This document shows, one piece after another, positions 25,195-35,138 of a stretch of DNA of 64,000 nucleotides. The stretch comes from Actinomycetes bacterium (GTDB taxonomy: Bacteria > Actinomycetota > Coriobacteriia > Coriobacteriales > JAEZZM01): contig JAEZZM010000041.1 of the NCBI GenBank assembly GCA_023418575.1, positions 1-64,000 of the forward strand, written 5' to 3'. Positions within the stretch are counted from its first letter, which is position 1, and each line of letters starts with the position of its first letter. Below the pieces are notes generated by a model. It was given only the letters and a program-made list of their open reading frames with translations, searched no databases and was not told the DNA's origin. Position numbers and translations under genes: made by a program.

Positions 25195-26682
25195 CTACTT
25201 TGTGGAGCCTGTGGACTGATACTTTTGTTCCTGAAGCCTTTGATACTGAGGGTCTACGCTGGTATCTTCTACCCCAAAGAAAAAGTCCAAAAAGCGCGTC
25301 CACCAGCTTACCTGAGCCCTACCCGAATACTTTTCAATGCGCTTAGCAAACTCTTCTTCTCTGGGTTCAGGCTGTTCTGAGGCGTTCTCTATTTTTACAG
25401 AGGTCTCACCCGGCATAACCAAACCAAGATTTTTACGTGCCTCATCTTCTATACCCTCATTTGTTTGCAGGTTCTCTACCCTCTCGCGCAGAGCAGCATT
25501 GTGTTGCAAATTAAGCAGGTATTCCATTTCAAGACGCTCTTGGGCTCTTTTTGCAATATACAAGTTCTTTGCTGGGACATAGACTGCCACCATTATTAAG
25601 ATAATCGTCACGATAAGTGCGGCTATTTTTTTACCGTGTTGCTTAAAAAATGCTAGTACAAGGGCGGGGTCTACCCTAAAGGCTTCTATTACCTGCGATA
25701 AAACCGAGCGCCCCATCTCTGCTGCCTTTTGGGCATGCACTTTTGCTTGTTCTTGTATTTGCTTAAGTGAATCCTGTGTTTTAGCGGCTTCATCAGTGTT
25801 TTTGTTTGCGTCACCCTCGCTGTGCTTATCTGCGGTTTGGCTGTCCGCATCCTGGTCCTCAAGACTCCGGTGGATTATGAGGCCCGCTTGCTCCTGGTGA
25901 GAATCTTGATCCGCTGCACTTTCTTGCGCTTCTAAATTCTCTTGACTAGCTAAATTAGTCTCTGACCCCTCTAAAGCCCCTGCCGCCTGACTTGCTTGCT
26001 TTGACTGTTCTGCTTTGTCTGCTGCAAGAGATTCACTTGCTGCAGCTTGCCCTGCTTGAACACTTGCAGCTGCATCAGATAAGCCAAGTTCTGACAAAGG
26101 TTTAAATACCGCAATTGGCTTAAGCTCGCCTTTATCGCCTTGGTTTACCTGGCTATGCTCTTTAGCTGGCTTTGAGCTGTGAGCGCCACTAAGAGCGTTA
26201 TCTTGAATCTCTCCATGAGATTCTTTTAGATCTTCAACTGCTTCTTTGGGCTTTTCTTCTTGAACAAATTTATCACCCATTCGTAAAGCAAAGGAGCTTA
26301 ATTTTTGTGCCGCCTTGCTCTGCTTTAAGGATTGCGATAAAGAAGGGCTGTTTTCAGAGGATTTATTTGGAAGCTGTCCAGCAATTCTTGTGCTACCGGC
26401 AGCGCGCCTGGGCGCAAGGGGTTTATCGCCCTGAGACGTTTGTTTTGGCTTGTGGAGCTTTGATTTAGGGAGTCCAAACTCATCAAACCCAGCTTCTTGT
26501 GTAGGTCTGAGTGGCCTTTGCTTAGCTTGTCTATCTTGCTCTTGCTGCGCTATGTCTTTTTCTTGCAGCCTATCATGTTGCTGCAAAGTATTATGTTTTT
26601 GCTGCTTCTTTGACTCTTTGCGCACAAGCTTAGAGGGCTCTTGTCCCGCTTTATGCCTTGGTGTCCCTTTAAAACCTGCCAT
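25195..26682 (-). CDS. DivIC/FtsB-type septum protein with long N-terminal extension
   Basis: Protein of 495 residues. Residues 1-340 are low-complexity, rich in Gln, Lys, Ala, Ser and Glu, and resemble no domain I know. One membrane helix follows (about 355-375, AALIVTIILIMVAVYV), then a short coiled coil (about 380-415) and the DivIC/FtsB C-terminal segment (ARKNLGLVMPGETSV). DivIC bridges FtsL and the division machinery. The topology puts the long extension in the cytoplasm. Usual DivIC proteins are 100-200 residues, so the extension is odd. Located between eno and ppx, the normal actinobacterial position. The ribosome site is weak (GGTAGC). Confidence 0.85.
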   Translation of the reverse strand: MAGFKGTPRHKAGQEPSKLVRKESKKQQKHNTLQQHDRLQEKDIAQQEQDRQAKQRPLRPTQEAGFDEFGLPKSKLHKPKQTSQGDKPLAPRRAAGSTRIAGQLPNKSSENSPSLSQSLKQSKAAQKLSSFALRMGDKFVQEEKPKEAVEDLKESHGEIQDNALSGAHSSKPAKEHSQVNQGDKGELKPIAVFKPLSELGLSDAAASVQAGQAAASESLAADKAEQSKQASQAAGALEGSETNLASQENLEAQESAADQDSHQEQAGLIIHRSLEDQDADSQTADKHSEGDANKNTDEAAKTQDSLKQIQEQAKVHAQKAAEMGRSVLSQVIEAFRVDPALVLAFFKQHGKKIAALIVTIILIMVAVYVPAKNLYIAKRAQERLEMEYLLNLQHNAALRERVENLQTNEGIEDEARKNLGLVMPGETSVKIENASEQPEPREEEFAKRIEKYSGRAQVSWWTRFLDFFFGVEDTSVDPQYQRLQEQKYQSTGSTK

Positions 26683-26743
26683 AGCTTATATGCTACCTTT
26701 TGCTCCGTTTAATCTACTTGTACTAGTATTTCTACTTGTTCCA

Positions 26744-26770
26744 GTTGTTTTAGTTGTTCTAGTTGTTCTA
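26744..26770. repeat. 9-bp tandem repeat, three units
   Basis: GTTGTTYTA is repeated three times head to tail (26744, 26753, 26762), with looser copies before it. It lies between the divIC-like start codon and the eno terminator. Confidence 0.75.
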
Positions 26771-26820
26771 CTATCTCTTTTTGCGTTCAAATATCCTCTG
26801 GCACTACTACTAGCTACAAT

Positions 26821-26855
26821 AATGGTGCTGCAAGCTTCATTTGTGCAGCACCATT
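26821..26855 (-). terminator. Terminator after eno
   Basis: Twelve-base perfect inverted repeat (AATGGTGCTGCA, 26821-26832, complement at 26844-26855) with an 11-base loop. It lies 20 bases past the eno stop. The following T-run on the minus strand is weak (ATTGT), so some read-through into the divIC-like gene is possible. Confidence 0.65.
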
Positions 26856-26874
26856 ATGTAAAAATCTCAGCAAC

Positions 26875-28182
26875 TTAGCTAGATTTAATACCAGAATTAA
26901 TATTATAAAAAGCATCGAGCCCAGCATAAACTGCTTGGTCTCCCAGCTCCTCTTCAATTCTTATAAGCTGGTTATATTTTGCAACTCTATCACTTCTGCA
27001 AGGAGCTCCGGTCTTAATCTGGCCAGCATTGCATGCGACTGATAAATCAGCAATGAAGCTGTCCTCTGTCTCGCCTGATCTATGGGAAACAATAACACCA
27101 TAGCCAGCACGTTTAGCCATTTCAATAGCATCTAAGGTCTCGCTAAGAGTACCAATCTGATTAAGCTTAATCAAAATAGCATTAGCAACACCCAAATCAA
27201 TTCCTTTAGCCAGACGCTCAGGGTTGGTAACAAAGAGATCATCGCCCACTAGTTGAACCTTATGACCAATTTTTTCAGTTAAAAGCTTCCAGCCATCCCA
27301 ATCTTCTTCTGCCATACCATCTTCAATTGAGATAATGGGGAAGCGCTCAACGAGCTCTGCCCAGTAAGCAACCATTTCCTCTGAGTTTAAGCTTCTGTTT
27401 TCTCCTGCAAGTACATATTTCTTGCTTTGAGCGTCATAAAACTCAGTTGACGCAGGGTCAAGAGCAAACATGATCTGCTCGCCAGGGGTATAGCCTGCTT
27501 TTAAGCATGCCTCAGTGATAAGCTCTAAGGGTTCGGCATTAGTAGAAAGATTAGGGGCAAAACCACCCTCATCGCCAACAGAGCTAGAAAGCCCGCGCTC
27601 TTTTAACACTGCCTTCAAGGTATGATAAATCTCTGCACACCATCTAAGAGCTTCAGCAAAAGAACCAGCACCAACAGGCATAATCATATATTCTTGGAAA
27701 TCAACGGTATTATCGGCATGAACACCACCGTTTAAGATATTCATCATGGGGCAAGGAAGCTCATGAGCATGAACACCACCAATATATTTATATAGTGGCA
27801 ATGCGCTAAACTCTGCTGCAGCTCTAGAAACAGCAAGAGAGACGCCCAAACAAGCATTGGCTCCCATCTCTGCCTTATTGCTTGAATCATTAAGATCACA
27901 CAAAGCTTGATCAAGACTGCGCTGGTCAAAGGCATCAAAGCCAATAAGAGCGTTAGCAATATCCTCATTTACGTGCTCTACTGCCGAAAGAACACCCTTA
28001 CCTAGATAGCGAGCAGAATCCTTATCACGCAGCTCAACAGCCTCAAATTGACCTGTTGATGCTCCTGATGGAACGGCGGCTCTTGCTTGAGTGCCGTCGA
28101 TAAGAACACACTCCACTTCTACTGTGGGGTTACCACGAGAATCTAAGATTTCACGAGCATAAAGATCGAGAATTTCAGACAT
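26875..28182 (-). CDS. eno: Enolase
   Basis: Enolase of 435 residues, converting 2-phosphoglycerate to phosphoenolpyruvate in glycolysis, in the cytosol. Visible family marks are the N-terminal ILDSRGNPTVE, GASTGQFEAVELRD, metal ligands in ISIEDG and VGDDLFVTNP, and the signature SHRSGETEDSFIADL. The frame is open to 28251 but the ATG at 28182 has AAGGAG six bases upstream and matches family length. It follows mazG on the same strand with a 130-bp gap and has its own terminator. Confidence 0.98.
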   Translation of the reverse strand: MSEILDLYAREILDSRGNPTVEVECVLIDGTQARAAVPSGASTGQFEAVELRDKDSARYLGKGVLSAVEHVNEDIANALIGFDAFDQRSLDQALCDLNDSSNKAEMGANACLGVSLAVSRAAAEFSALPLYKYIGGVHAHELPCPMMNILNGGVHADNTVDFQEYMIMPVGAGSFAEALRWCAEIYHTLKAVLKERGLSSSVGDEGGFAPNLSTNAEPLELITEACLKAGYTPGEQIMFALDPASTEFYDAQSKKYVLAGENRSLNSEEMVAYWAELVERFPIISIEDGMAEEDWDGWKLLTEKIGHKVQLVGDDLFVTNPERLAKGIDLGVANAILIKLNQIGTLSETLDAIEMAKRAGYGVIVSHRSGETEDSFIADLSVACNAGQIKTGAPCRSDRVAKYNQLIRIEEELGDQAVYAGLDAFYNINSGIKSS

Positions 28183-28315
28183 GAAGGCTCCTTGTTCTAA
28201 GCTTTGCATAGTAGTTAGGCTTTGTGCCAGAGGTTTTAGAACTCTGTACACAGCAAACTACATGCCAGTTTGCATTACCAGCTTTGCACTGGGCTAGTTA
28301 ATATTGTAGCTTGTA

Positions 28316-29347
28316 TCAGTTTGTTTCCTCACCAGATTTTTCATGTAGCTTTGCCTGAGCCCAAAGCTCATCAAGCTCTTGCAGGCTTAACTGCGATAAA
28401 CGCTTGTCAGCCCGCTGTGCCTGATCTTCCATATGTCTAAAGCGCTTCATGAATTTTTTATTTGAGGCCTCTAGTGCTTCTTCAGGGTCAATTCCGGCTT
28501 TTCTTGCTACATTTACCAGGCAAAAGAGTATATCTCCCAGCTCAAGCATCTTGTTAGAACCTTGGGCTTGCTTAAACTCTTCCACTTCCTCTAGCATGGA
28601 CTGCACTACCGCCTCCACACTGTCCCATTCAAAGCCAATCGAGACAGCCTTTCTTGAGATCTTTTGAGCCTTATGTAAAGCAGGGAGCTCATTTGGTATG
28701 CCATCCATAAGGGAGCTTTGGGCCTTTTGAAGCTTAACTTCATTTTGTTCTAGTTTGCTATTAGTGTTGCTATTGTTGCTATTGTTAAGCGCCTCTTCAG
28801 CCTTAAGCTTCTGCTCTTTTTGATACGCCTCCATCAACTTAACCTGATCCCAAAGGTTGAGAACTTCCTGGGGCTTTACAGGCTGAGGGCCCTCAGCTTC
28901 CTCAGCGCCCTTAGCTTCCTTAGCACCTTCAGTTCCCCCAGCGCCCTTTAGCGCCTGCTGAAAAACCTCTGGATGCTCCTGACAAAAGCGATCTAGAGCC
29001 TCTTTACTTTCATAAAATACATGAGGGTGGCGGCGCAGCATTTTTGAGGCGGCCGCCCTACAGACATCATTGATGTCAAAACTTCCCTCGTCAGCAGCAA
29101 TTTGTGCATGTAAGACCACCTGCTCTAGCAGGTCTCCCAGCTCATCACAAAGCTCGTCCTTATCGCCTCTATCTATAGCATGGGCGCACTCATATGCTTC
29201 TTCTATCATATTTTTTCTAATGCTTGTATGGCTTTGAGCCAAATCCCAGGGGCAGCCTTCAGGGGATCTTAAAATTTTGATTATCTCAACAAAATAGTCA
29301 AAATCTGGATGCGGCTGCAGCTGTTCTTTTGAGGGATAGTGTTGCAC
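28316..29347 (-). CDS. mazG: Nucleoside triphosphate pyrophosphohydrolase MazG
   Basis: House-cleaning NTP pyrophosphatase of 343 residues with two MazG domains, longer than the E. coli enzyme (263). The N-terminal domain (residues about 20-115) has GCPWDLAQSH and the metal-binding EEAYE...DELGDLLEQV set. The C-terminal domain (about 225-320) has a second EEVEEF...ELGDILF set. Between them are about 80 residues of low complexity rich in Ala, Gly, Glu and Asn. The four-residue-wide overlap of its start with the upstream frame of the next gene is only apparent, because that gene's real start is 29471. Confidence 0.92.
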   Translation of the reverse strand: MQHYPSKEQLQPHPDFDYFVEIIKILRSPEGCPWDLAQSHTSIRKNMIEEAYECAHAIDRGDKDELCDELGDLLEQVVLHAQIAADEGSFDINDVCRAAASKMLRRHPHVFYESKEALDRFCQEHPEVFQQALKGAGGTEGAKEAKGAEEAEGPQPVKPQEVLNLWDQVKLMEAYQKEQKLKAEEALNNSNNSNTNSKLEQNEVKLQKAQSSLMDGIPNELPALHKAQKISRKAVSIGFEWDSVEAVVQSMLEEVEEFKQAQGSNKMLELGDILFCLVNVARKAGIDPEEALEASNKKFMKRFRHMEDQAQRADKRLSQLSLQELDELWAQAKLHEKSGEETN

Positions 29348-29470
29348 AAGGGCTCCTTTTTGCGCTTATTTTTTGCATGTATCACGCAGCTGTACTGTAT
29401 TGCGCCCAAAGCGCTTTACAGAATATCCTTATCTTTATACGCTAAGCTTATACCCTACAGAGAGGTTAAG

Positions 29471-30673
29471 ATGGCATTTAGACTTAAAGATGCAAGCGCT
29501 CTTGCACTTAACATAACACAACACCTGCAGTTCACACCTGAACTATGTCTTCGTCATCTTTCTCCGCGCTCAAACTGTAGGATCTGTGCAGACATATGTC
29601 CAGATCAGGCCATTAGCATTGAGCGTAGTAACACCCCTGGTCAAATTGTTGATATGGATCTAGACGAGGCTCTTTGCTCGCAATGTGGTTTGTGCTCACA
29701 GCTTTGCCCAAGCTCTGCCTTTGAATTAAAACGACCCAATCTGCTTGAACTTGCAAAGCAGGCGCACAGCCTTTCTGCTCTGTCTGGAGGCAAAGTAATT
29801 TGCACGTGTAAGAAAACTAATATTAGAAATTTTGGGCTTGAGGCCTTAGAGCTTCCTTGTTTAGCCTCGGCTCCCTGGGAGTTTTGGCTTTATTTAGCAA
29901 GCGCAGACTTAGAGCTTTCCATCTTTTTGCCCGAGGGGCTTTGTGAAAGCTGCGCTTGGAAGGCCGGTGAGGCCCCTCTTATCCAAGAAATCTATCATGC
30001 TGAGTCCATATTAGAACAGAACTTCAAGCTGGTTGCTACTAAAGAAGAGTTTTTAGCGCTTAAAGAGGAATTTTTTAGCCTGCAGTCCGATCAAAACTTT
30101 GCCGATAAAAGACGGCTGTTTTTCTCAGAGCTCTCATCAGGAGGCAAACAAGCTGCCTTTCATGCCTTAGAAAGCGCAATGACCACTATTTTTGGTGATC
30201 TTAATCTTAAGCATGACAAACCCCGCAGCACACGAGACAGGTTTGAAGAAGAGCACGGCAAGCAAGAATCAAGTGATGAAGATAGCAATGTATCTAAAGC
30301 TAGCAGTGAAGCTAGTGCACGAGACTTTTATCTGGCACTTGAGCGTGGGATCTATCCTCAGCGCAAACAGCTGCTCCTTAAAAGCATACAAGAGAAAGCT
30401 GATCTTGCTCAGCGCACGCCTATATCGCTTCCCTCATTTGGACAAAGCTGCACCCATTGCAAGGCTTGCGCGTTCTTATGTCCCTCTGAGGCCCTCATCA
30501 TGAATGAAAACCGCATAGAACTTAATGCCCTGGCCTGCAGCGCCTGCGGCCTGTGTAAAGAAATATGCTGGCCACAAGCTATACAATTTAAAGACTATAG
30601 CTCGCTTTTACTCTTACATGAATTACAGCAGCAAAGCTTTATACTTATGCACCAAGACCAAGATGAGGACTAA
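29471..30673 (+). CDS. Four-cluster ferredoxin-like protein
   Basis: Iron-sulphur protein of 400 residues with no assigned function. It carries an N-terminal pair of 4Fe-4S motifs (CRICADICP near 36-44 and CSQCGLCSQLCP 69-80) and a C-terminal pair (CTHCKACAFLCP near 327 and CSACGLCKEIC near 356). Between them lie single CxC and CxxC motifs (CTC near residue 113; CESC near 160) and a charged linker (about 240-290). There is no signal peptide or flavin motif. The start at 29471 follows AGAGGT by five bases. It is alone on the plus strand between mazG and mfd. An electron carrier or assembly chaperone for a redox enzyme is possible, but this is inference. Confidence 0.8.
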   Translation: MAFRLKDASALALNITQHLQFTPELCLRHLSPRSNCRICADICPDQAISIERSNTPGQIVDMDLDEALCSQCGLCSQLCPSSAFELKRPNLLELAKQAHSLSALSGGKVICTCKKTNIRNFGLEALELPCLASAPWEFWLYLASADLELSIFLPEGLCESCAWKAGEAPLIQEIYHAESILEQNFKLVATKEEFLALKEEFFSLQSDQNFADKRRLFFSELSSGGKQAAFHALESAMTTIFGDLNLKHDKPRSTRDRFEEEHGKQESSDEDSNVSKASSEASARDFYLALERGIYPQRKQLLLKSIQEKADLAQRTPISLPSFGQSCTHCKACAFLCPSEALIMNENRIELNALACSACGLCKEICWPQAIQFKDYSSLLLLHELQQQSFILMHQDQDED

Positions 30674-30732
30674 GCTTACTTATATAAGCTTGGATATAAC
30701 AAGCTTGGATATAAATAAGCGTGGAGCCTTGC

Positions 30733-33700
30733 TTATAGCCGTTCTTCTATTTCCTCTTCATCCGAGCCACCGCAGCGCTCCAAAATACTTAAGCTTTGAC
30801 CCAGCAAATCCAAATCTTTCTTATAGGGAATCGTAAGCTTTTTTGACTTGGGATAGTAAATACCACCTTTAAGTGCAAATTGAGCCTGCAAATTACTATC
30901 TATCTCAATATTTTGGAATACCAGCTTAGAGGCTACTAGGGCTACTGAACTTATACCAAGGCGCTGAGCTCTTATTTTTATGCGCTCACGATTAAATAAA
31001 TTTAAGCCCGCCTCTTCAAGTGCCCCATAGCGCTCAGATAAGTCTTTTTCAAGCTTATCTAAAGTCTCTAAACTTCCTGCGCAAGCCAGACGGCGATAGG
31101 CCCTAACGCGTTCATCAGCAGCGGGTATGTAGTCCTCAGAAAGGTAATAATCTACGCTAAGGTTGATATTCACCTCTGCACTTTGCGCTTCTCCTTCGCC
31201 TCGTGCCTGGGCAACTGCTTCAGCAAGCATATGGGTAAACAAATCAAAGCCCACACTTGAAAGATTTCCGCTTTGATCGGCACCCATCAAGGATCCTGCT
31301 CCCCTAATTTCTAGGTCGCGCATAGCAATATCCATACCAGAGCCCAAATCTTGTAGCTCTTCAATAGCAAGGAGGCGTTGCATGGCCTGCTCAGTTAAAA
31401 CCTCACCCTCGGGGAACATGAAATAGGCATAAGCTTGCATGCGTGAGCGCCCAACCCTACCTTTAAGCTGGTATAACTGTGCCAAACCCAAACGCTGCGA
31501 GTCTTCAATTATTAAGGTGTTAGTTCTTGGATTATCAATGCCGCTTTCAATAATAGTGGTTGCAATAAGAACATCAAATTCTCCTGCGCTAAAAGACTCC
31601 ATTATGCGCTCAAGCTCTTTTTCACTCATCTGTCCATGAGCGCATTCAACTCGCGCTTCCGGCACTGCCGCAAGCACTCTGTTAAGAGCATCTTCTATAG
31701 TTTTCACCCTGTTTGAGACATAATAAGCCTGTCCACCTCGTGCCATTTCTAGGCGCAAAGCAGCTGAGATCTTATCCTCATCCCACTCTCCCACATATAC
31801 CTCAACAGGTGTTCTATTTGCAGGCGGAGTTTTTATAAGAGACATGTCTCGCACCCCAGATAGCGCCATTTGCATGGTGCGTGGTATTGGAGTTGCCGAT
31901 AAGGTAAGCACATCTACCTGCTCACGCAAGGTCTTTAGCTGTTCTTTATGCTGAACACCAAAACGCTGCTCCTCATCAATGATGATAAGTCCTAAGGAAT
32001 GCGGGTTAACATCATTTGACAAGAGACGATGTGTGCCCACTAAAACCTTTACCTTGCCTTGAGCAAAGCGTTCAAGTGCTTTTCTTTGCTGGGAGGCTGT
32101 TCTAAAACGAGACAAGACATCAACTTCCACGTCAAAGGGGGCAAAACGCTCAAAAAAGGTCATAAAATGCTGCTGAGCTAGGATGGTGGTTGGACAGAGC
32201 ACCATTACTTGCTTGTTATCCTGAACCGCTTTAAATGCGGCGCGCAAAGCAACTTCTGTTTTTCCAAAACCAACATCGCCACACAAGAGACGATCCATGG
32301 GTTTATCAGATTCCATATCTGCTTTAATATCTGCAATCGCAGAAAGCTGATCAGGGGTTTCTTGATATGGAAAAACAGCTTCCATCTCACGTTGTTCAGC
32401 ACCATCACGCATATAGGCATAACCTTTAATACTTGAGCGTCTGGTATAAAGATCAACAAGATCAAAGGCTAGTTTTTTAGCAGATTTTCTAGCTTTATTA
32501 GTAGCTCTTGTCCAGTCTGAAGTATTGAGGCGAGTAAGACGCGGAGAAGAACCATCAGGACCAATGTAGCGCGTTAACTTATCCACCTGTTCAAAAGGCA
32601 CATAAAGCTTGTCCTTATCGGCATATTCTAAAAGAAAATAATCTCGTTCAAATGAGGCGACTTCTTGTCTTACTATAGCTTTAAAATACGCAATTCCATG
32701 GCTTGCATGAACTACATAATCACCAGGCTTAAAGGGAAAGGTAATATCTGTTATATCATGGACCTGCCTGCGGCTACGTGAAGCTGCCCTAACATTAAGA
32801 TCAGCAAGGCTGATAATACCTAGCTTTGAGGAAGCGCAGATAAAACCGTTGGGAATCGCTAGGTCAATTATATTAACTATGCCCTCTTCAAGCTTCTTTT
32901 CCTCAGGCTGCTTGCTCTCTTCATCAGTTCGGCTATCGTGCAAGATTTCTTGAAATGAAAGATGTTCGTCTAGCAATTGCAGCTTGAAGTTTTCCCTTGC
33001 GGCCCTATCTGGAATAGCCAAAACTGCATAATACTTGTGTGCGCACAGGCCTCTCAAGCGGGCAATCAACCTGCTGTCTTTACCTGCTACATCCGGGCGA
33101 CTGATAGCCAGATCCTCATCAACTGCTCCACCAGCTCTCATAATAGAAACCATGGTAAAGCGCTGGTGCTCTGCAAAATTTAGGTCCTTAGCCTGAGCAT
33201 AGAGCGCTTCTATCTTTTCGTGGGTAAGCAGCGCTTTTGCCCGAATGTCTTCATATGCACGGCTTGCATCATCAAAAAGAGAACGTGGTTCTACCAAAAC
33301 AAGGCAGGCATCTTTACTAATATGATCCAGGGCAAGCGTATAATCTGGATATAGATACGGGAGGTATTTATCCATTCCCAAAAAACTAATGCGCTCTTGA
33401 AGGCGCTGCAGATCATAGGCAAGCCTGTCATCTTCTTGGGCTTGCTTATACAATGCTCTGCTTGCACGCTTTATAGCCTGCTCGCTTAAAGCAAGCTCTA
33501 GAGCTGGATATACCTGCAAGCTATCCTTATCAGAGATAGTCTGACCTGTTGAATGTATTAAGCTTCTGATACGCTCTATCTCATCGCCAAAAAACTCAAT
33601 GCGAGCAGGGCTTGTCTCAGATGAAGGCCACAGATCGATGTGATCACCCTTATGGCTGAATTCACCTGCTTTACTGCAGGTCTCACTTAGGTGATAACCC

Positions 33701-34263
33701 AGGTATAAAAGCTGATCTATAAGCTCTTGCGGACTTATTTCTTGAGCCTGACTAAGCCTAATGGGGCGATAAAAGCGGCTGCTTTTTCCTGGCACATAGC
33801 GCAATAAGGAGCGCGCAGAACACACCAGGATTTTATCGCTATGAGGGCGAGACATAAGATCTAAAGCCCTGCAGCGTGCACCTATTACTGCAGCTTGCGG
33901 CTCTTGATCTGCAAAAGCTAGATCCTCTCGCTCAGGAAAACGCAAAACCGCATCTTTTCCCAGGAGTACACTTAAGTGCTGAGCAAAACGCTCGGCACTC
34001 TCTTCTCCAGAGAGCAAGACAACATAGGGGCGTTTTTGTTCTAAATAGAGGCTAGCTAGACAAAAGGCTCGTGCTGACTGATTTAATCCAAGGCTTGCAT
34101 CCTTGCCTTGGGCCAAGAGCTCCTTAATATGCTTCATCTCAGGAGCTTGTAAAAAAGCTTGGGACAACAAGCTAGCTGCTCTTTGATTATTGTCAGTATC
34201 TATAGCTTTTTGCTCCTTATGTAATCTATCTTTTTCTTCTTGCATGCTCACTGTTAATCCCAC
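30733..34263 (-). CDS. mfd: Transcription-repair coupling factor
   Basis: DNA translocase of about 1176 residues that removes stalled RNA polymerase and recruits UvrA. Order: UvrB-binding region (1-360), CarD-like RNA-polymerase-interaction domain (about 515-580, FKPGDYVVHASHGIAYF), superfamily 2 helicase with Walker A GDVGFGKTEVA and the DEEQ box (IIIDEEQRFGV), motif VI QLKGRVGRS, and the C-terminal TRCF domain. Length is normal. The frame begins at a GTG at 34263; an ATG at 34245 (MQEEKDRL) is an equally good start and no strong ribosome site decides. Divergent from nth. Confidence 0.95.
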   Translation of the reverse strand: MGLTVSMQEEKDRLHKEQKAIDTDNNQRAASLLSQAFLQAPEMKHIKELLAQGKDASLGLNQSARAFCLASLYLEQKRPYVVLLSGEESAERFAQHLSVLLGKDAVLRFPEREDLAFADQEPQAAVIGARCRALDLMSRPHSDKILVCSARSLLRYVPGKSSRFYRPIRLSQAQEISPQELIDQLLYLGYHLSETCSKAGEFSHKGDHIDLWPSSETSPARIEFFGDEIERIRSLIHSTGQTISDKDSLQVYPALELALSEQAIKRASRALYKQAQEDDRLAYDLQRLQERISFLGMDKYLPYLYPDYTLALDHISKDACLVLVEPRSLFDDASRAYEDIRAKALLTHEKIEALYAQAKDLNFAEHQRFTMVSIMRAGGAVDEDLAISRPDVAGKDSRLIARLRGLCAHKYYAVLAIPDRAARENFKLQLLDEHLSFQEILHDSRTDEESKQPEEKKLEEGIVNIIDLAIPNGFICASSKLGIISLADLNVRAASRSRRQVHDITDITFPFKPGDYVVHASHGIAYFKAIVRQEVASFERDYFLLEYADKDKLYVPFEQVDKLTRYIGPDGSSPRLTRLNTSDWTRATNKARKSAKKLAFDLVDLYTRRSSIKGYAYMRDGAEQREMEAVFPYQETPDQLSAIADIKADMESDKPMDRLLCGDVGFGKTEVALRAAFKAVQDNKQVMVLCPTTILAQQHFMTFFERFAPFDVEVDVLSRFRTASQQRKALERFAQGKVKVLVGTHRLLSNDVNPHSLGLIIIDEEQRFGVQHKEQLKTLREQVDVLTLSATPIPRTMQMALSGVRDMSLIKTPPANRTPVEVYVGEWDEDKISAALRLEMARGGQAYYVSNRVKTIEDALNRVLAAVPEARVECAHGQMSEKELERIMESFSAGEFDVLIATTIIESGIDNPRTNTLIIEDSQRLGLAQLYQLKGRVGRSRMQAYAYFMFPEGEVLTEQAMQRLLAIEELQDLGSGMDIAMRDLEIRGAGSLMGADQSGNLSSVGFDLFTHMLAEAVAQARGEGEAQSAEVNINLSVDYYLSEDYIPAADERVRAYRRLACAGSLETLDKLEKDLSERYGALEEAGLNLFNRERIKIRAQRLGISSVALVASKLVFQNIEIDSNLQAQFALKGGIYYPKSKKLTIPYKKDLDLLGQSLSILERCGGSDEEEIEERL

Positions 34264-34433
34264 GTTTTTTTAAAGCCTACTCTTCCTAATATCACAGTCT
34301 TTGATCGTATATTTAGTTATAGTTAATCTTATCTTTCAAAAGCTTAGCCTGCTTTTGTGAGCCCACAGCTCCTTATAAACCAAAGTAACTGTTACACTTA
34401 AAGCATGCCAAGATACAGAAAAGGATATACCCG

Positions 34434-35138
34434 ATGCCCAGAGAATCAAATGCTTCGAAAAGCGCTCGCGCTATAGAAGCTGTTAAGCGTATTGATCAGC
34501 TTTACCCTGACCTACCTTGTCACCTACATCACAGAGATCCCTTTACTCTCACCATTGCAGTGCTCTTATCAGCACAAACAACCGATGCTCAGGTTAACAA
34601 GGTTACACCGCAACTCTTTGATCGTTTTGGTGATCCCGCTTCAATGGCAGCCGCTCCTTTAAAGGATGTAGAGGCTTGCATTAGCTCTTTGGGTTTTTAT
34701 CGCAATAAGGCAAAAAACTGCATTGCTGCTGCCCAAGTGCTCTTAAGTGAGTTTGGCGGCGAAGTCCCGCAAAGCGCCGAAGAACTTATGATGCTACCTG
34801 GTGTTGGTAGAAAGACTGCAAATGTTGTGCTTAATGTGGCATTTGGCATTGTCTCTGGCATTGCGGTTGACACTCACGTCTTTAGAATTGCGCAAAAACT
34901 TAAGCTCTCCAGCAAACAAGACCCCTTAGATCTTGAACAAGATTTGCTAAAACTTCTGCCAAAAGAATATTGGAAAGATGTCAATCACCAGTGGGTCCAA
35001 TTTGGCAGAGATGTTTGTATAGCCAGGCGTCCACAATGCGCTCTTTGTGTCTTAAATGACATCTGTCCCAGTGCTTTTGCAGAAGAAAAAAGTAAGAAAA
35101 AGGCTAAGAAAGTAAGGCGCTCAGCAAAGGCGCAATAA
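34434..35138 (+). CDS. nth: Endonuclease III
   Basis: Base-excision DNA glycosylase/AP lyase of 234 residues acting on oxidised pyrimidines. The helix-hairpin-helix LPGVGRKTANVV contains the catalytic Lys, and VDTHV holds the catalytic Asp. The C-terminal 4Fe-4S motif is intact (C-x6-C-x2-C-x5-C in the CIARRPQCALCVLNDIC region). The last 15 residues are Lys/Arg-rich. Its 3' end overlaps the convergent DUF554 gene by 35 bases. An ATG at 34434 is used; the upstream ribosome site is GGA in AAAAGGATATACCCG. Confidence 0.96.
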   Translation: MPRESNASKSARAIEAVKRIDQLYPDLPCHLHHRDPFTLTIAVLLSAQTTDAQVNKVTPQLFDRFGDPASMAAAPLKDVEACISSLGFYRNKAKNCIAAAQVLLSEFGGEVPQSAEELMMLPGVGRKTANVVLNVAFGIVSGIAVDTHVFRIAQKLKLSSKQDPLDLEQDLLKLLPKEYWKDVNHQWVQFGRDVCIARRPQCALCVLNDICPSAFAEEKSKKKAKKVRRSAKAQ

